Shown here one piece after another: positions 7,905 to 15,415 of a DNA stretch of 22,283 nt. The DNA comes from CAZNHL01 sp964572965. Lineage in GTDB: Bacteria; Bacteroidota; Bacteroidia; Cytophagales; UBA9547. The first letter of the stretch is position 1. Every line of letters begins with the position of its first letter. Location: positions 1 to 22,283 of the forward strand of contig CAZNHL010000069.1 of the NCBI GenBank assembly GCA_964572965.1. The letters are read 5' to 3'. Under the pieces are notes generated by a model that made no database searches, was not told where the DNA came from, and worked only from the letters and a program-made list of their open reading frames with translations. Made by a program: the position numbers and the translations under genes.

Positions 7905-8011
7905 CAATACTTATTCAGAATAGTATAAGCTAATTACTTTATTTTTTTCATTGAACCAGTGCTTAACATCTAAAATCTATAGCTTCTCGAATTACTATAC
8001 CGGAAAACGAA

Positions 8012-8530
8012 TTGGTAGCTCTTCTGAAGAGAAGAGACGTAAGAGCGTTTGATTATCTCTATGATCATTATTCTGCTGCTATGTACGGGGTTATTCTGCG
8101 CATTGTACAAGCTGAAGGTATGTCTGAAGAGGTATTACAGGATGTTTTCCTAAAAATCTGGAATAATTTCCAGGATTATAACTCCGAAAAGGGCAGGTTA
8201 TTTACATGGATGATCAATATTGCCCGGAATATGGCAATCGATAAGCTGAGATCCAGAGATTTTAAGTCAAACTATAAATCTGAAGACATAGATGGCAACG
8301 TATCTATTGCAGATGAGCATAATGCATCAAAATACCAGGTAGAACATATTGGTATCAGAGAGGTGTTAAACACATTACCCCCAGAACAAAAAGAGATTAT
8401 AGACCTGATGTACTTTCAGGGTTACTCTCAATCAGAAATTTCGGAAGAATTTAACATTCCTTTGGGAACAGTAAAAACCAGGGCCAGGTCGGCCATAGGT
8501 AAACTGAAACAGTTCTTTATAACAGAGTGA
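8012..8530 (+). CDS. ECF sigma factor (RNA polymerase sigma-70 family)
   Basis: A 172-residue extracytoplasmic-function sigma factor. Region 2 shows AFDYLYDHYSAAMYG, EEVLQDVFLKIWNNF and GRLFTWMINIARNMAIDKLR. Region 4 shows LPPEQKEIIDLMYFQGYSQSEI and a helix-turn-helix ending IPLGTVKTRARSAIGKLKQF. It directs RNA polymerase to a small regulon, probably including its own operon. The given start is TTG 8012, but the reading frame is open back to a TAA at 7964, and the translated upstream residues (TIPENE before LVALLKRRD) look like genuine sigma-factor N-terminus with no ATG, GTG or TTG. ATT at 7991 would give (M)TIPENELVALL. The stop overlaps the start of the anti-sigma gene (GTGA, 8527-8530), so the pair is translationally coupled. 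Confidence 0.92.
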   Translation: MVALLKRRDVRAFDYLYDHYSAAMYGVILRIVQAEGMSEEVLQDVFLKIWNNFQDYNSEKGRLFTWMINIARNMAIDKLRSRDFKSNYKSEDIDGNVSIADEHNASKYQVEHIGIREVLNTLPPEQKEIIDLMYFQGYSQSEISEEFNIPLGTVKTRARSAIGKLKQFFITE

Positions 8531-9367
8531 ATACAGAAGCATACATAGCGTCAGGGATTTTGGAGCAATATGTTCTTGGCCAATTGCTGCCGGTAGATGT
8601 AGTTGATGTTGAACAAATGGCTGCAAAATATCCGGAGGTCAGACAAGAACTGGTTGCTATCGGACGTGCTTTTGAAGCATATGCATTTAAGCATGCTATA
8701 ATGCCTCGTCCTGAACTAAAGGAGAAGATTCGTAAAAAACTGAACTTTGCTCCAGGAACACCAGACCTGTCTGATCCTGTCTTAAAANNNNNNNNNNTTA
8801 AAAGAAGTAGAGGTACGAAGTATTAGTCCGACTTCAAAATACCTGGTAGCGGCATCAGTAATATTGGCAATTGTTTCTTCAAGCCTTGCTTTTTATTACT
8901 TTAACCAATGGAAAAAAACAGCAGCAAGTCTGGCAGGTTTAAAGCAGCAATATGCTCAGGTAGCTCAAAATATAGAAACCGTTCAATACCGGTTAAAGCA
9001 ACAAACTGAAAATACGCGTTTATTTCAGGAAGTAGTTACTAAACCTGATACGAAGCTGGTAGCAATGGCCGGTGTAAAGGACAACAACAAAAGTTCTTTG
9101 GCTCATGTGTACTGGAACAAAACTACCAAGGAGGTTTATCTCGACGTAAAGAATATGCCGGAACTACCCGCAGGTAAGCAATATCAGCTGTGGGCATTAA
9201 AAGGCGGACAGCCGATTGATGCAGGCGTATTCGATATTACTGATGAACTCAGATTACAACACATGAAAAATATAGAAGTTGCAGAGGTTTTTGCCGTTAC
9301 TATAGAGCCTGAAGGCGGGAGCCAGTCACCAACACTTTCTACACTTTGTGTATTAGGGAATATTTAA
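8527..9367 (+). CDS. RskA-type anti-sigma factor, interrupted by an assembly gap
   Basis: The membrane anti-sigma partner of the sigma factor just upstream. The N-terminal part (GTG start at 8527, 87 residues before the gap) is a cytoplasmic sigma-binding region with LEQYVLGQL and PEVRQELVAIGRAFEAYA. After ten N (8788-8797) the frame resumes at 8798 with LKEVEVRSISPTSK. A transmembrane helix (about YLVAASVILAIVSSSLAFYYF, coded at 8842-8904), a coiled-coil-like stretch (ASLAGLKQQYAQVAQ to LKQQTEN) and the C-terminal RskA domain (LPAGKQYQLWALKGGQPIDAGVF, shortened; VTIEPEGGS) follow. The two halves differ by one frame only because the N run has length 10. If the identical TTAAAA on both sides is overlapped, one continuous 274-residue gene results, a usual length for the family. 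So this is one gene and not two. Confidence 0.85.
8788..8797. other. Run of 10 N (assembly gap)
   Basis: Ten unknown bases lie inside the anti-sigma gene. The bases before and after the run are the same six, TTAAAA (8782-8787 and 8798-8803). Removing the run and one copy restores the reading frame, so the gap may contain no missing sequence. Confidence 0.95.
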
Positions 9368-9390
9368 ACAGAAACTCAAAAATATTTATA

Positions 9391-9431
9391 AAAAGCTAAG
9401 CCTCCGCATTATTACAGAGGCTTAACTTTTT
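9391..9431. terminator. Bidirectional terminator after the anti-sigma gene
   Basis: TAAGCCTC (9397-9404) pairs with GAGGCTTA (9417-9424). After one mismatch AAAAG (9391-9395) pairs with CTTTT (9426-9430), giving A- and T-runs on the two sides. It separates the anti-sigma gene (plus) from the convergent small lipoprotein gene (minus) and could stop both. Confidence 0.75.
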
Positions 9432-9446
9432 ATATGATAAGATTAC

Positions 9447-9566
9447 TCATTTTGTGCATGGTGGTCTTTTTGCTTTATGACTATGAAGACCTGATTTGGA
9501 ACCGCTGCAAGAGGTCAGTAAAAGAAGAGCGGCTAATAACGGAGCAATCATCAATTTCACCATCAT
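9447..9566 (-). CDS. Small lipoprotein, 39 residues
   Basis: A short minus-strand gene in the gap between the anti-sigma and helicase genes. It starts at ATG 9566 (a second ATG follows directly) and encodes a basic-then-hydrophobic N-terminus (MMVKLMIAPLLAALLLL) and a lipobox LTSC with the lipidated cysteine at residue 20. A mature part of only 20 residues follows, beginning CSGSK and ending RPPCTK with a second cysteine at residue 37. The complete signal-lipobox-tail order within a tiny frame is unlikely by chance. It ends just before a bidirectional terminator at 9391-9431. No promoter of the TAnnTTTG type is clear. The function is unknown; small lipoproteins of this form occur in Bacteroidota, but I cannot name a family. 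Confidence 0.65.
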   Translation of the reverse strand: MMVKLMIAPLLAALLLLTSCSGSKSGLHSHKAKRPPCTK

Positions 9567-9662
9567 ACTTTTGATTTCGGGGATTATTAGACACTCAACG
9601 AAAGTTTTCTTAAAGGGTTCGTCAAAAGCATAGAGATATTACCCAATGCCATTGCTTTTGGT

Positions 9663-9670
9663 TAACTTTG
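9663..9670 (+). promoter_or_regulatory. Promoter -7 element directly before the helicase start codon
   Basis: TAACTTTG fits the Bacteroidota -7 consensus TAnnTTTG perfectly and ends four bases before the ATG at 9674. No TTG is found 19 bases upstream (the place expected for the -33 element), so the promoter is one-sided and the call is moderate. If used, the message would start at or within a few bases of the AUG. Confidence 0.45.
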
Positions 9671-9673
9671 TAT

Positions 9674-11974
9674 ATGCATTACCTTGATACATTGAATGAA
9701 CCGCAAAGGGAAGCCGTATTAAATACGGAAGGCCCATTGATGATCATTGCCGGTGCCGGCTCGGGAAAAACACGTGTACTTACCTATCGCATAGCTTATC
9801 TTCTACGTGAAAAAAGGGTTGATCCTTTCAGTATTCTGTCTTTGACCTTTACCAATAAGGCGGCAAAAGAGATGCGCCAGCGTATTGAAAAGGAAGTTGG
9901 TCCGGATGCCCGTAACCTGTGGATGGGTACATTCCACTCTGTATTTGCACGCATATTAAGATATGAATCCGATAAAATAGGTTATCCAAGTAATTTCACT
10001 ATTTACGATACAGACGATAGCAAAGCACTGATAAAGGATATTGTAAAGGAAATGAACCTTGACGAGAAAGTTTATAAGCCAAACGCTATCCTTTCACGCA
10101 TTTCCAGTGCCAAAAACAGATTGGTTGGTGCATTGCAATACCTGAACGACCCGATCATACAGGCAGATGATGCAGGAGCAATGCGTCCGCATACAGGAAA
10201 AATTTATAAGAAATATGCAGATCGATGCTTCAAATCCGGAGCAATGGATTTTGATGACTTGCTTTTTAATACCAACGTTCTTTTCAAGGAGCACCCTGAT
10301 GTTTTGAACAGGTATCAGGACCGCTTTAAGTATGTGATGGTAGATGAGTTTCAGGATACCAACCTTTCTCAATACCTGATTACACGCCGTTTGGCTGCAC
10401 GTCACCAGAATATTTGTGTGGTGGGTGACGATGCACAAAGTATTTATGCCTTCCGCGGAGCCGATATTCAAAATATCCTGAATTTCGAAAAAGACTATCC
10501 GGATCTGAAAATTGTTCGTCTGGAGCAGAATTATCGTTCTACAAAAAACATAGTAGAAGCCGCAAATTCTATCATTCAGAAAAATACTGCCCAGCTGCGC
10601 AAAAATGTATGGACGGCCAATGAAGAAGGAAACCTGATTGAGGTTGTTAAGGCAGCTTCAGACAATGAAGAAGGTAAACTGATTGCGTCTGCTATTTTCG
10701 AACAGAAAATGCAGGAGCAAATGAGTTATTCTGATTTTGTTATCCTTTACAGAACCAACTCACAGTCGAGGGCGATGGAAGAAGCCCTGCGCCGGATGAA
10801 TATCAGGTACAAAATTGTCGGCGGACTTTCATTCTACCAGCGTAAAGAGATCAAAGACCTTTTAGCTTACCTGCGTTTTACTATCAACCACAATGATGAG
10901 CAGGCAATGAAAAGGATTATCAATTATCCGCGTCGTGGAATTGGTGAAACTACCGTTGCAAAAATTGCAGTTGCTGCAGATGAGGCAAATGTGGCATTGT
11001 GGGATGTAATTACCAACTTCACAAAGTTTGCCGGTGGCCGTGTAGGTGAAACAGTACAGACATTCGGGACACTCATTAAAAGCTTTGAGCTGATCACGAA
11101 AACCAAAGATGCTTTTGACGCTGCCAGTCACATAGCCAAAACATCAGGTATTCTCAAAGAACTTTATGACGATAAAACAATTGAGGGGCGTGTTCGCTAT
11201 GAAAACGTTCAGGAATTGCTCAATGCAATCAAAGAGTTCGTTGACAGACCAGACAATCCAGACAAATCGCTGGGTGCTTTCCTTCAGGAAATCGCATTGC
11301 TTACAGATATTGAAGACAAAGAAAATGAGAATGAAGAATCTGTTACGATGATGACAATTCACTCATCTAAAGGTCTGGAGTTTAAAAGCGTATTCATAGT
11401 TGGTTTGGAAGAAGACCTTTTCCCATCCCAAATGATGCTGGCAAGCAGGGCTGATCTGGAAGAAGAACGAAGATTGTTTTATGTTGCGATCACCAGAGCA
11501 GAAAAAAAATTAACGGTTTCTTATGCAACTTCCCGTTATCGGTTCGGGCAATTAAAAAGCTGTGAGCCAAGCCGTTTTCTGAATGAAATAGATCAAAGCT
11601 ACTTACGAATGAACCGGAAATTCAGCATTCCGGCAGCGGGCGAAGAATCTTTTTCACCATTAGTTAGAAAATCTGCACCTGCTCCGGGCAATAACTTTGT
11701 AAGGAAAACCGTTACTAGTACAACGGCTATCCCGTCAAGGAGTTCAGCTCCGGCTACGGTTGTTCATAAAATTCATAAACCATCTGATAACTTTTCAGCA
11801 AGCGATCTTAATACGCTCGAAAAGGGAATGAGGGTTGAACATCAAAAATTTGGCATGGGTATTGTGGTAGATTTGGACATGAAGGGAAGCGATAAGAAAG
11901 CGAAAATACGTTTTGAGCAATCCGGTGAAAAAACCCTTCTGTTAAGTTTTGCTAAATTAATGATTCATTCATAA
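9674..11974 (+). CDS. UvrD/PcrA-family superfamily 1A DNA helicase
   Basis: A 766-residue ATP-dependent 3'-5' DNA helicase used in repair, replication-fork and transcription-linked processes. Motifs in order: Walker A AGAGSGKTRV (K32), LTFTNKAAKEM, GTFHSVFARIL, Walker B VMVDEFQDTN, GDDAQSIYAFRGAD, LEQNYRSTKNI, MMTIHSSKGLEF with GLEEDLFPS, and LFYVAITRAEKKL. The C-terminal segment GMRVEHQKFGMGIV...IRFEQSGEKTLLL is the Tudor-like domain by which PcrA and UvrD bind RNA polymerase. ATG 9674 is chosen because homologues begin with a short sequence before LDTLNEPQREAV. An in-frame TTG six bases upstream (9668) is part of the likely -7 element. It is monocistronic, with a terminator at 12177-12232. 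The symbol pcrA or uvrD cannot be decided from the sequence. Confidence 0.95.
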   Translation: MHYLDTLNEPQREAVLNTEGPLMIIAGAGSGKTRVLTYRIAYLLREKRVDPFSILSLTFTNKAAKEMRQRIEKEVGPDARNLWMGTFHSVFARILRYESDKIGYPSNFTIYDTDDSKALIKDIVKEMNLDEKVYKPNAILSRISSAKNRLVGALQYLNDPIIQADDAGAMRPHTGKIYKKYADRCFKSGAMDFDDLLFNTNVLFKEHPDVLNRYQDRFKYVMVDEFQDTNLSQYLITRRLAARHQNICVVGDDAQSIYAFRGADIQNILNFEKDYPDLKIVRLEQNYRSTKNIVEAANSIIQKNTAQLRKNVWTANEEGNLIEVVKAASDNEEGKLIASAIFEQKMQEQMSYSDFVILYRTNSQSRAMEEALRRMNIRYKIVGGLSFYQRKEIKDLLAYLRFTINHNDEQAMKRIINYPRRGIGETTVAKIAVAADEANVALWDVITNFTKFAGGRVGETVQTFGTLIKSFELITKTKDAFDAASHIAKTSGILKELYDDKTIEGRVRYENVQELLNAIKEFVDRPDNPDKSLGAFLQEIALLTDIEDKENENEESVTMMTIHSSKGLEFKSVFIVGLEEDLFPSQMMLASRADLEEERRLFYVAITRAEKKLTVSYATSRYRFGQLKSCEPSRFLNEIDQSYLRMNRKFSIPAAGEESFSPLVRKSAPAPGNNFVRKTVTSTTAIPSRSSAPATVVHKIHKPSDNFSASDLNTLEKGMRVEHQKFGMGIVVDLDMKGSDKKAKIRFEQSGEKTLLLSFAKLMIHS

Positions 11975-12176
11975 GATTGGCACGCTTATTGTTTTGAATA
12001 TCAGTGTAATTAGCTGTTATACAGCATTGTATACAACGTTAAAATCAGGTGATCCGTCGAATTTTTCGTCAACCACCTTGTTTAAAATAGAATTTGGCGA
12101 TACATTTGTTATATAATCAACATAAGCTGGGGAAAGCTAATTCAAGCATTTAGTTTTCCATAGCTGGTTGAAGGAC

Positions 12177-12232
12177 CTTGAGGCCCCTAAATATTGAGCT
12201 TGTCTCAATTGCCTCAAGTGTCTCTTTTTTTT
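12177..12232 (+). terminator. Nested-stem terminator downstream of the helicase gene
   Basis: The outer stem CTTGAGGC (12177-12184) / GCCTCAAG (12211-12218) encloses an inner stem ATTGAG (12193-12198) / CTCAAT (12204-12209) with a 5-base loop. The structure is followed by TGTCTC and eight T (12225-12232). It lies about 200 bases past the helicase stop, so the transcript would have a long 3' end. Confidence 0.65.
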
Positions 12233-12304
12233 GAGCCTATCCTAAATATTTTCCTTTATCTAAAAATCGTATTTGTCTGATGGTATTTTGCCATAGCTGA
12301 TCTG

Positions 12305-12340
12305 TTTGTACGGGAAATAGCTTTTAATTTTTTAACTTTG
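12305..12340 (+). promoter_or_regulatory. Probable promoter of gcvP
   Basis: TAACTTTG (12333-12340) matches the Bacteroidota -7 consensus. TTTG at 12305-12308 is the nearest -33 candidate, with a spacing of 24 bases after TTG, longer than the ideal 19. The start of transcription would be near 12346, giving a leader of about 50 bases before the ATG at 12397. Confidence 0.5.
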
Positions 12341-12396
12341 TGCTAACAATACCCTGCTTGCCAGGAACAATCAAATTTAGCATATCCCCCAATTCA

Positions 12397-15285
12397 ATGA
12401 GTCTACAAGTACGACCTCAGTCCGGTTTTCAGGCACGTCATATAGGTCCTGATGCACAACAAGAAAAAGACATGTTAAAAGCCATTGGCGTAGCTTCAAG
12501 AGAAGAGCTGATCAATAAGACCGTTCCTGCGGCCATTCGCCTTAAAAAGCCATTAAACCTGCCTGCTCCTAAATCTGAATTCGAGTTTTTAATTGAACTG
12601 AAACAAATAGCCTCAAAGAATAAGATTTTCAAAAATTACATTGGTATGGGCTATTATGGCACCATTGTCCCTAATGTGATTCTGAGGAACATTATGGAAA
12701 ATCCGGGCTGGTATACGGCCTATACTCCTTATCAGGCTGAAATTGCACAGGGCCGTCTAGAGGCTTTGATTAATTTCCAGACAATGGTAATGGACCTGAC
12801 CGGAATGGAAATTGCCAACGCTTCTTTGCTGGATGAAGGAACTGCTGCCGGTGAAGCTATGCACATGATGGAAGCAATTAAAGCAGGAGCTAAAAAGGAT
12901 GCTCATAAGCTTTTCGTTTCTAAGCATTGCCACCCGCAGACAATTGATGTATTAATTACCCGTTCAACACCTCTTGGGATCGAGTTAGTAATAGGAGATC
13001 ACAGAAAAGTTGACCTGGCTGATCCAGCCTTGTTGGGTGCTATTGTTCAATATCCGGCATCAGAAGGTGATGTATTTGACTATACAGACTTTATTGCTTC
13101 GGCACATGCCAATAACGTAATTGTGGCAGTAGCCGCTGATTTGTTGAGCTTAACTTTATTGACTTCACCGGGTGAAATGGGGGCTGATATCGTATTCGGT
13201 ACCTCGCAGCGCTTTGGTGTACCAATGGGTTATGGTGGGCCACATGCCGCTTATTTTGCTACGAAAGATACCTACAAACGCCAGATGCCTGGCCGTATTA
13301 TCGGTGTTTCTGTTGACTCGAATGGTAATAAGGCTTACCGTATGTCTCTACAGACACGTGAACAACATATACGTCGTGAAAAAGCAACCTCAAATATTTG
13401 TACTGCTCAGGTATTGTTATCTGTAATGGCTGGCGCTTATGCTGTTTATCACGGACCGAAAGGCCTGAAAGCAATTGCAGAACGTACACACGGTTTGACT
13501 CACTTGCTGGCAGACGGCCTGAAGCAATTAGGTGTTAAAGTTGACACAGCTGCATATTTTGATACAATCACTATTTCTTTTGAAAATGCGGAGAAACTAA
13601 GAACCGCAGCTGAGGCAAAGGAAATTAACCTGAGATTTTTAGCAGACAATAAAGTAGGTATTTCATTGGATGAAACTACTTCATTGACTGATATCGCTGT
13701 TTTATTGAATTTGTTCGCTTCAATACTAGGTAAAACATTTGATGCAAAAGCATTTGAAGCTGCTGCTGATAAAGTGGAAAGCGCAATCCCTGTATCTTCA
13801 CAGCGTACTTCTGATTACCTGACACATCCTGTGTTCAATAGCTATCATGCTGAACATGAGATGTTACGTTATCTTAAACGTCTGGAAAACAAAGATTTAT
13901 CAATGGTTCATTCCATGATCTCTTTGGGTTCCTGTACAATGAAGCTGAACGCAACAACCGAAATGATTCCGGTTACCTGGCCTGAATTTGGTAACATTCA
14001 CCCCTTTGCCCCGAAGGCACAGGCAGCCGGTTATGCTGAAATCCTTAATAACCTGGATTTATGGCTGCGTGAAGCTACGGGCTTTGATGCTGTTTCTTTA
14101 CAGCCAAACTCCGGCGCTCAGGGCGAGTATGCAGGCTTGATGGTGATCCGTGCTTACCACGAGAGCCGTGGAGATCATCACAGAAACATTTCGCTGATTC
14201 CTTCTTCTGCTCACGGAACAAACCCCGCTTCGGCTGTAATGGCGGGTATGCAGGTAGTGGTTACCAAGTGTGACGAGAAAGGGAACATCGATATTGAAGA
14301 TCTGCGCAAAAACGCAGAGTTATATAAAGACAAGCTTTCTTGCTTAATGGTGACTTATCCGTCTACTCACGGAGTATTTGAAGAAGGTATTATTGAGATT
14401 TGTGAAATCATTCACAAAAATGGCGGTCAGGTTTATATGGACGGTGCCAACATGAATGCGCAGGTTGGTTTAACGAGCCCTGCTAACATCGGAGCCGACG
14501 TTTGTCACTTGAACCTGCACAAGACATTCTGTATTCCTCACGGTGGCGGTGGCCCTGGTATGGGACCAATCGGTGTGGCTAAACACCTTGCTCCTTTCCT
14601 GCCGGGCCACGCAGTAGTAAAAACTGGTGGAGACAAAGCAATCAATGCAGTATCGGCAGCACCATTTGGCAGCGCAAGTATTTTATTGATCTCTTATGCT
14701 TACATTGCTATGATGGGCGGTGAAGGTTTAAAATCTGCTACAGAATTCGCTATTCTGAATGCCAATTATATCAAAGTAAAATTAGAGAAGCATTATCCGG
14801 TACTTTATACTGGCACAAACGGTTTCTGTGCACACGAAATGATCGTTGATTGTCGTCAGTTTAAAATGGCTAATGGCGTAGAAGTGGAAGACATCGCGAA
14901 ACGTCTGATGGATTATGGTTACCATGCGCCAACGGTATCTTTCCCGGTGGCCGGTACTTTAATGATCGAGCCTACGGAAAGTGAGAACAAGCACGAGCTA
15001 GATCGTTTCTGTGATGCAATGATTTCTATCCGTAAAGAAATTGAAGAAATCGAAACAGGCAAATCGGATAAAGTTGACAACGTATTGAAAAATGCACCAC
15101 ATACAGCGGGCATAATCACTGCTGACGAGTGGACGAGATCATATAGCCGTCAGAAAGCAGCATATCCGCTTGAGTGGGTAAAAGAAGCTAAATTTTGGCC
15201 AAGTGTAGGCCGTATCGATAGTGCCTTTGGTGACAGAAATCTGGTTTGCAGCTGTATTCCTGTTGAGGAGTACGCAAATGCATAA
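12397..15285 (+). CDS. gcvP: Glycine dehydrogenase (decarboxylating), P-protein of the glycine cleavage system
   Basis: The pyridoxal-phosphate subunit of the glycine cleavage system. It decarboxylates glycine and passes the aminomethyl group to the lipoyl arm of H-protein. The gene encodes the single-chain form (962 residues) in which the two halves, split into gcvPA and gcvPB in some bacteria, are fused. The N-terminal half has RHIGPD, YIGMGYYGTIVPNVILRN (family signature) and YTPYQAEIAQGRLEALINFQT (shortened). The C-terminal half has SLGSCTMKLNATTEM, EYAGL, and the cofactor lysine in HLNLHKTFCIPHGGGGPG (K709). The start is set at ATG 12397 (MSLQVRPQ). A GTG at 12340 is also in frame, but it forms the last bases of the -7 promoter element and lies upstream of any transcript. 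gcvT and gcvH are not in the window. A hairpin terminator follows. Confidence 0.97.
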   Translation: MSLQVRPQSGFQARHIGPDAQQEKDMLKAIGVASREELINKTVPAAIRLKKPLNLPAPKSEFEFLIELKQIASKNKIFKNYIGMGYYGTIVPNVILRNIMENPGWYTAYTPYQAEIAQGRLEALINFQTMVMDLTGMEIANASLLDEGTAAGEAMHMMEAIKAGAKKDAHKLFVSKHCHPQTIDVLITRSTPLGIELVIGDHRKVDLADPALLGAIVQYPASEGDVFDYTDFIASAHANNVIVAVAADLLSLTLLTSPGEMGADIVFGTSQRFGVPMGYGGPHAAYFATKDTYKRQMPGRIIGVSVDSNGNKAYRMSLQTREQHIRREKATSNICTAQVLLSVMAGAYAVYHGPKGLKAIAERTHGLTHLLADGLKQLGVKVDTAAYFDTITISFENAEKLRTAAEAKEINLRFLADNKVGISLDETTSLTDIAVLLNLFASILGKTFDAKAFEAAADKVESAIPVSSQRTSDYLTHPVFNSYHAEHEMLRYLKRLENKDLSMVHSMISLGSCTMKLNATTEMIPVTWPEFGNIHPFAPKAQAAGYAEILNNLDLWLREATGFDAVSLQPNSGAQGEYAGLMVIRAYHESRGDHHRNISLIPSSAHGTNPASAVMAGMQVVVTKCDEKGNIDIEDLRKNAELYKDKLSCLMVTYPSTHGVFEEGIIEICEIIHKNGGQVYMDGANMNAQVGLTSPANIGADVCHLNLHKTFCIPHGGGGPGMGPIGVAKHLAPFLPGHAVVKTGGDKAINAVSAAPFGSASILLISYAYIAMMGGEGLKSATEFAILNANYIKVKLEKHYPVLYTGTNGFCAHEMIVDCRQFKMANGVEVEDIAKRLMDYGYHAPTVSFPVAGTLMIEPTESENKHELDRFCDAMISIRKEIEEIETGKSDKVDNVLKNAPHTAGIITADEWTRSYSRQKAAYPLEWVKEAKFWPSVGRIDSAFGDRNLVCSCIPVEEYANA

Positions 15286-15305
15286 GTACTACTAAATAAA
15301 GTTAA

Positions 15306-15336
15306 AGGGCAGGTATTTATATCTGCCCTATTTTTT
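15306..15336 (+). terminator. Terminator after gcvP
   Basis: AGGGCAG (15306-15312) pairs with CTGCCCT (15323-15329) around a 10-base loop and is followed by A and six T. It is a classical intrinsic terminator 20 bases past the gcvP stop codon. Confidence 0.85.
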
Positions 15337-15415
15337 GATCTTATTTTTAATTTGCTAAAGTTTTTTTAAGGAGCTGTAACATTAAGCCATTCTCATTTGT
15401 CTCATATATAGATTC

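Larger units (their letters stand above)
11975..12396. other. Intergenic region between the helicase and gcvP
   Basis: About 420 bases without a clear intact gene. It holds a nested terminator (12177-12232), the gcvP promoter (12305-12340), two copies of the nonamer CCATAGCTG (12158-12166, 12291-12299), an imperfect direct repeat ending CCTAAATATT (12186-12195 and 12241-12250), a 10-bp palindrome TTGTATACAA (12027-12036), and a 39-codon minus-strand open stretch (12136-12017) without a start codon. No glycine riboswitch is recognisable before gcvP. Confidence 0.55.

Noticed and set aside
7908..7925. Imperfect dyad after the DedA-family gene as a terminator
   Set aside because: The stem has a bulge and almost no loop, and the next T-run is about 17 bases away.
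8864..9367. A separate gene starting at TTG 8864
   Set aside because: The frame is open back to the N run, and the piece is the membrane and RskA half of the anti-sigma gene that starts at 8527.
9668..9673. TTG 9668 as start of the helicase
   Set aside because: It is part of the TAACTTTG promoter element, and the homologous N-terminus begins at ATG 9674.
12240..12396. A glycine riboswitch upstream of gcvP
   Set aside because: I looked for tandem conserved aptamer cores in the leader and saw none. The predicted leader is only about 50 bases, too short for a glycine aptamer pair.
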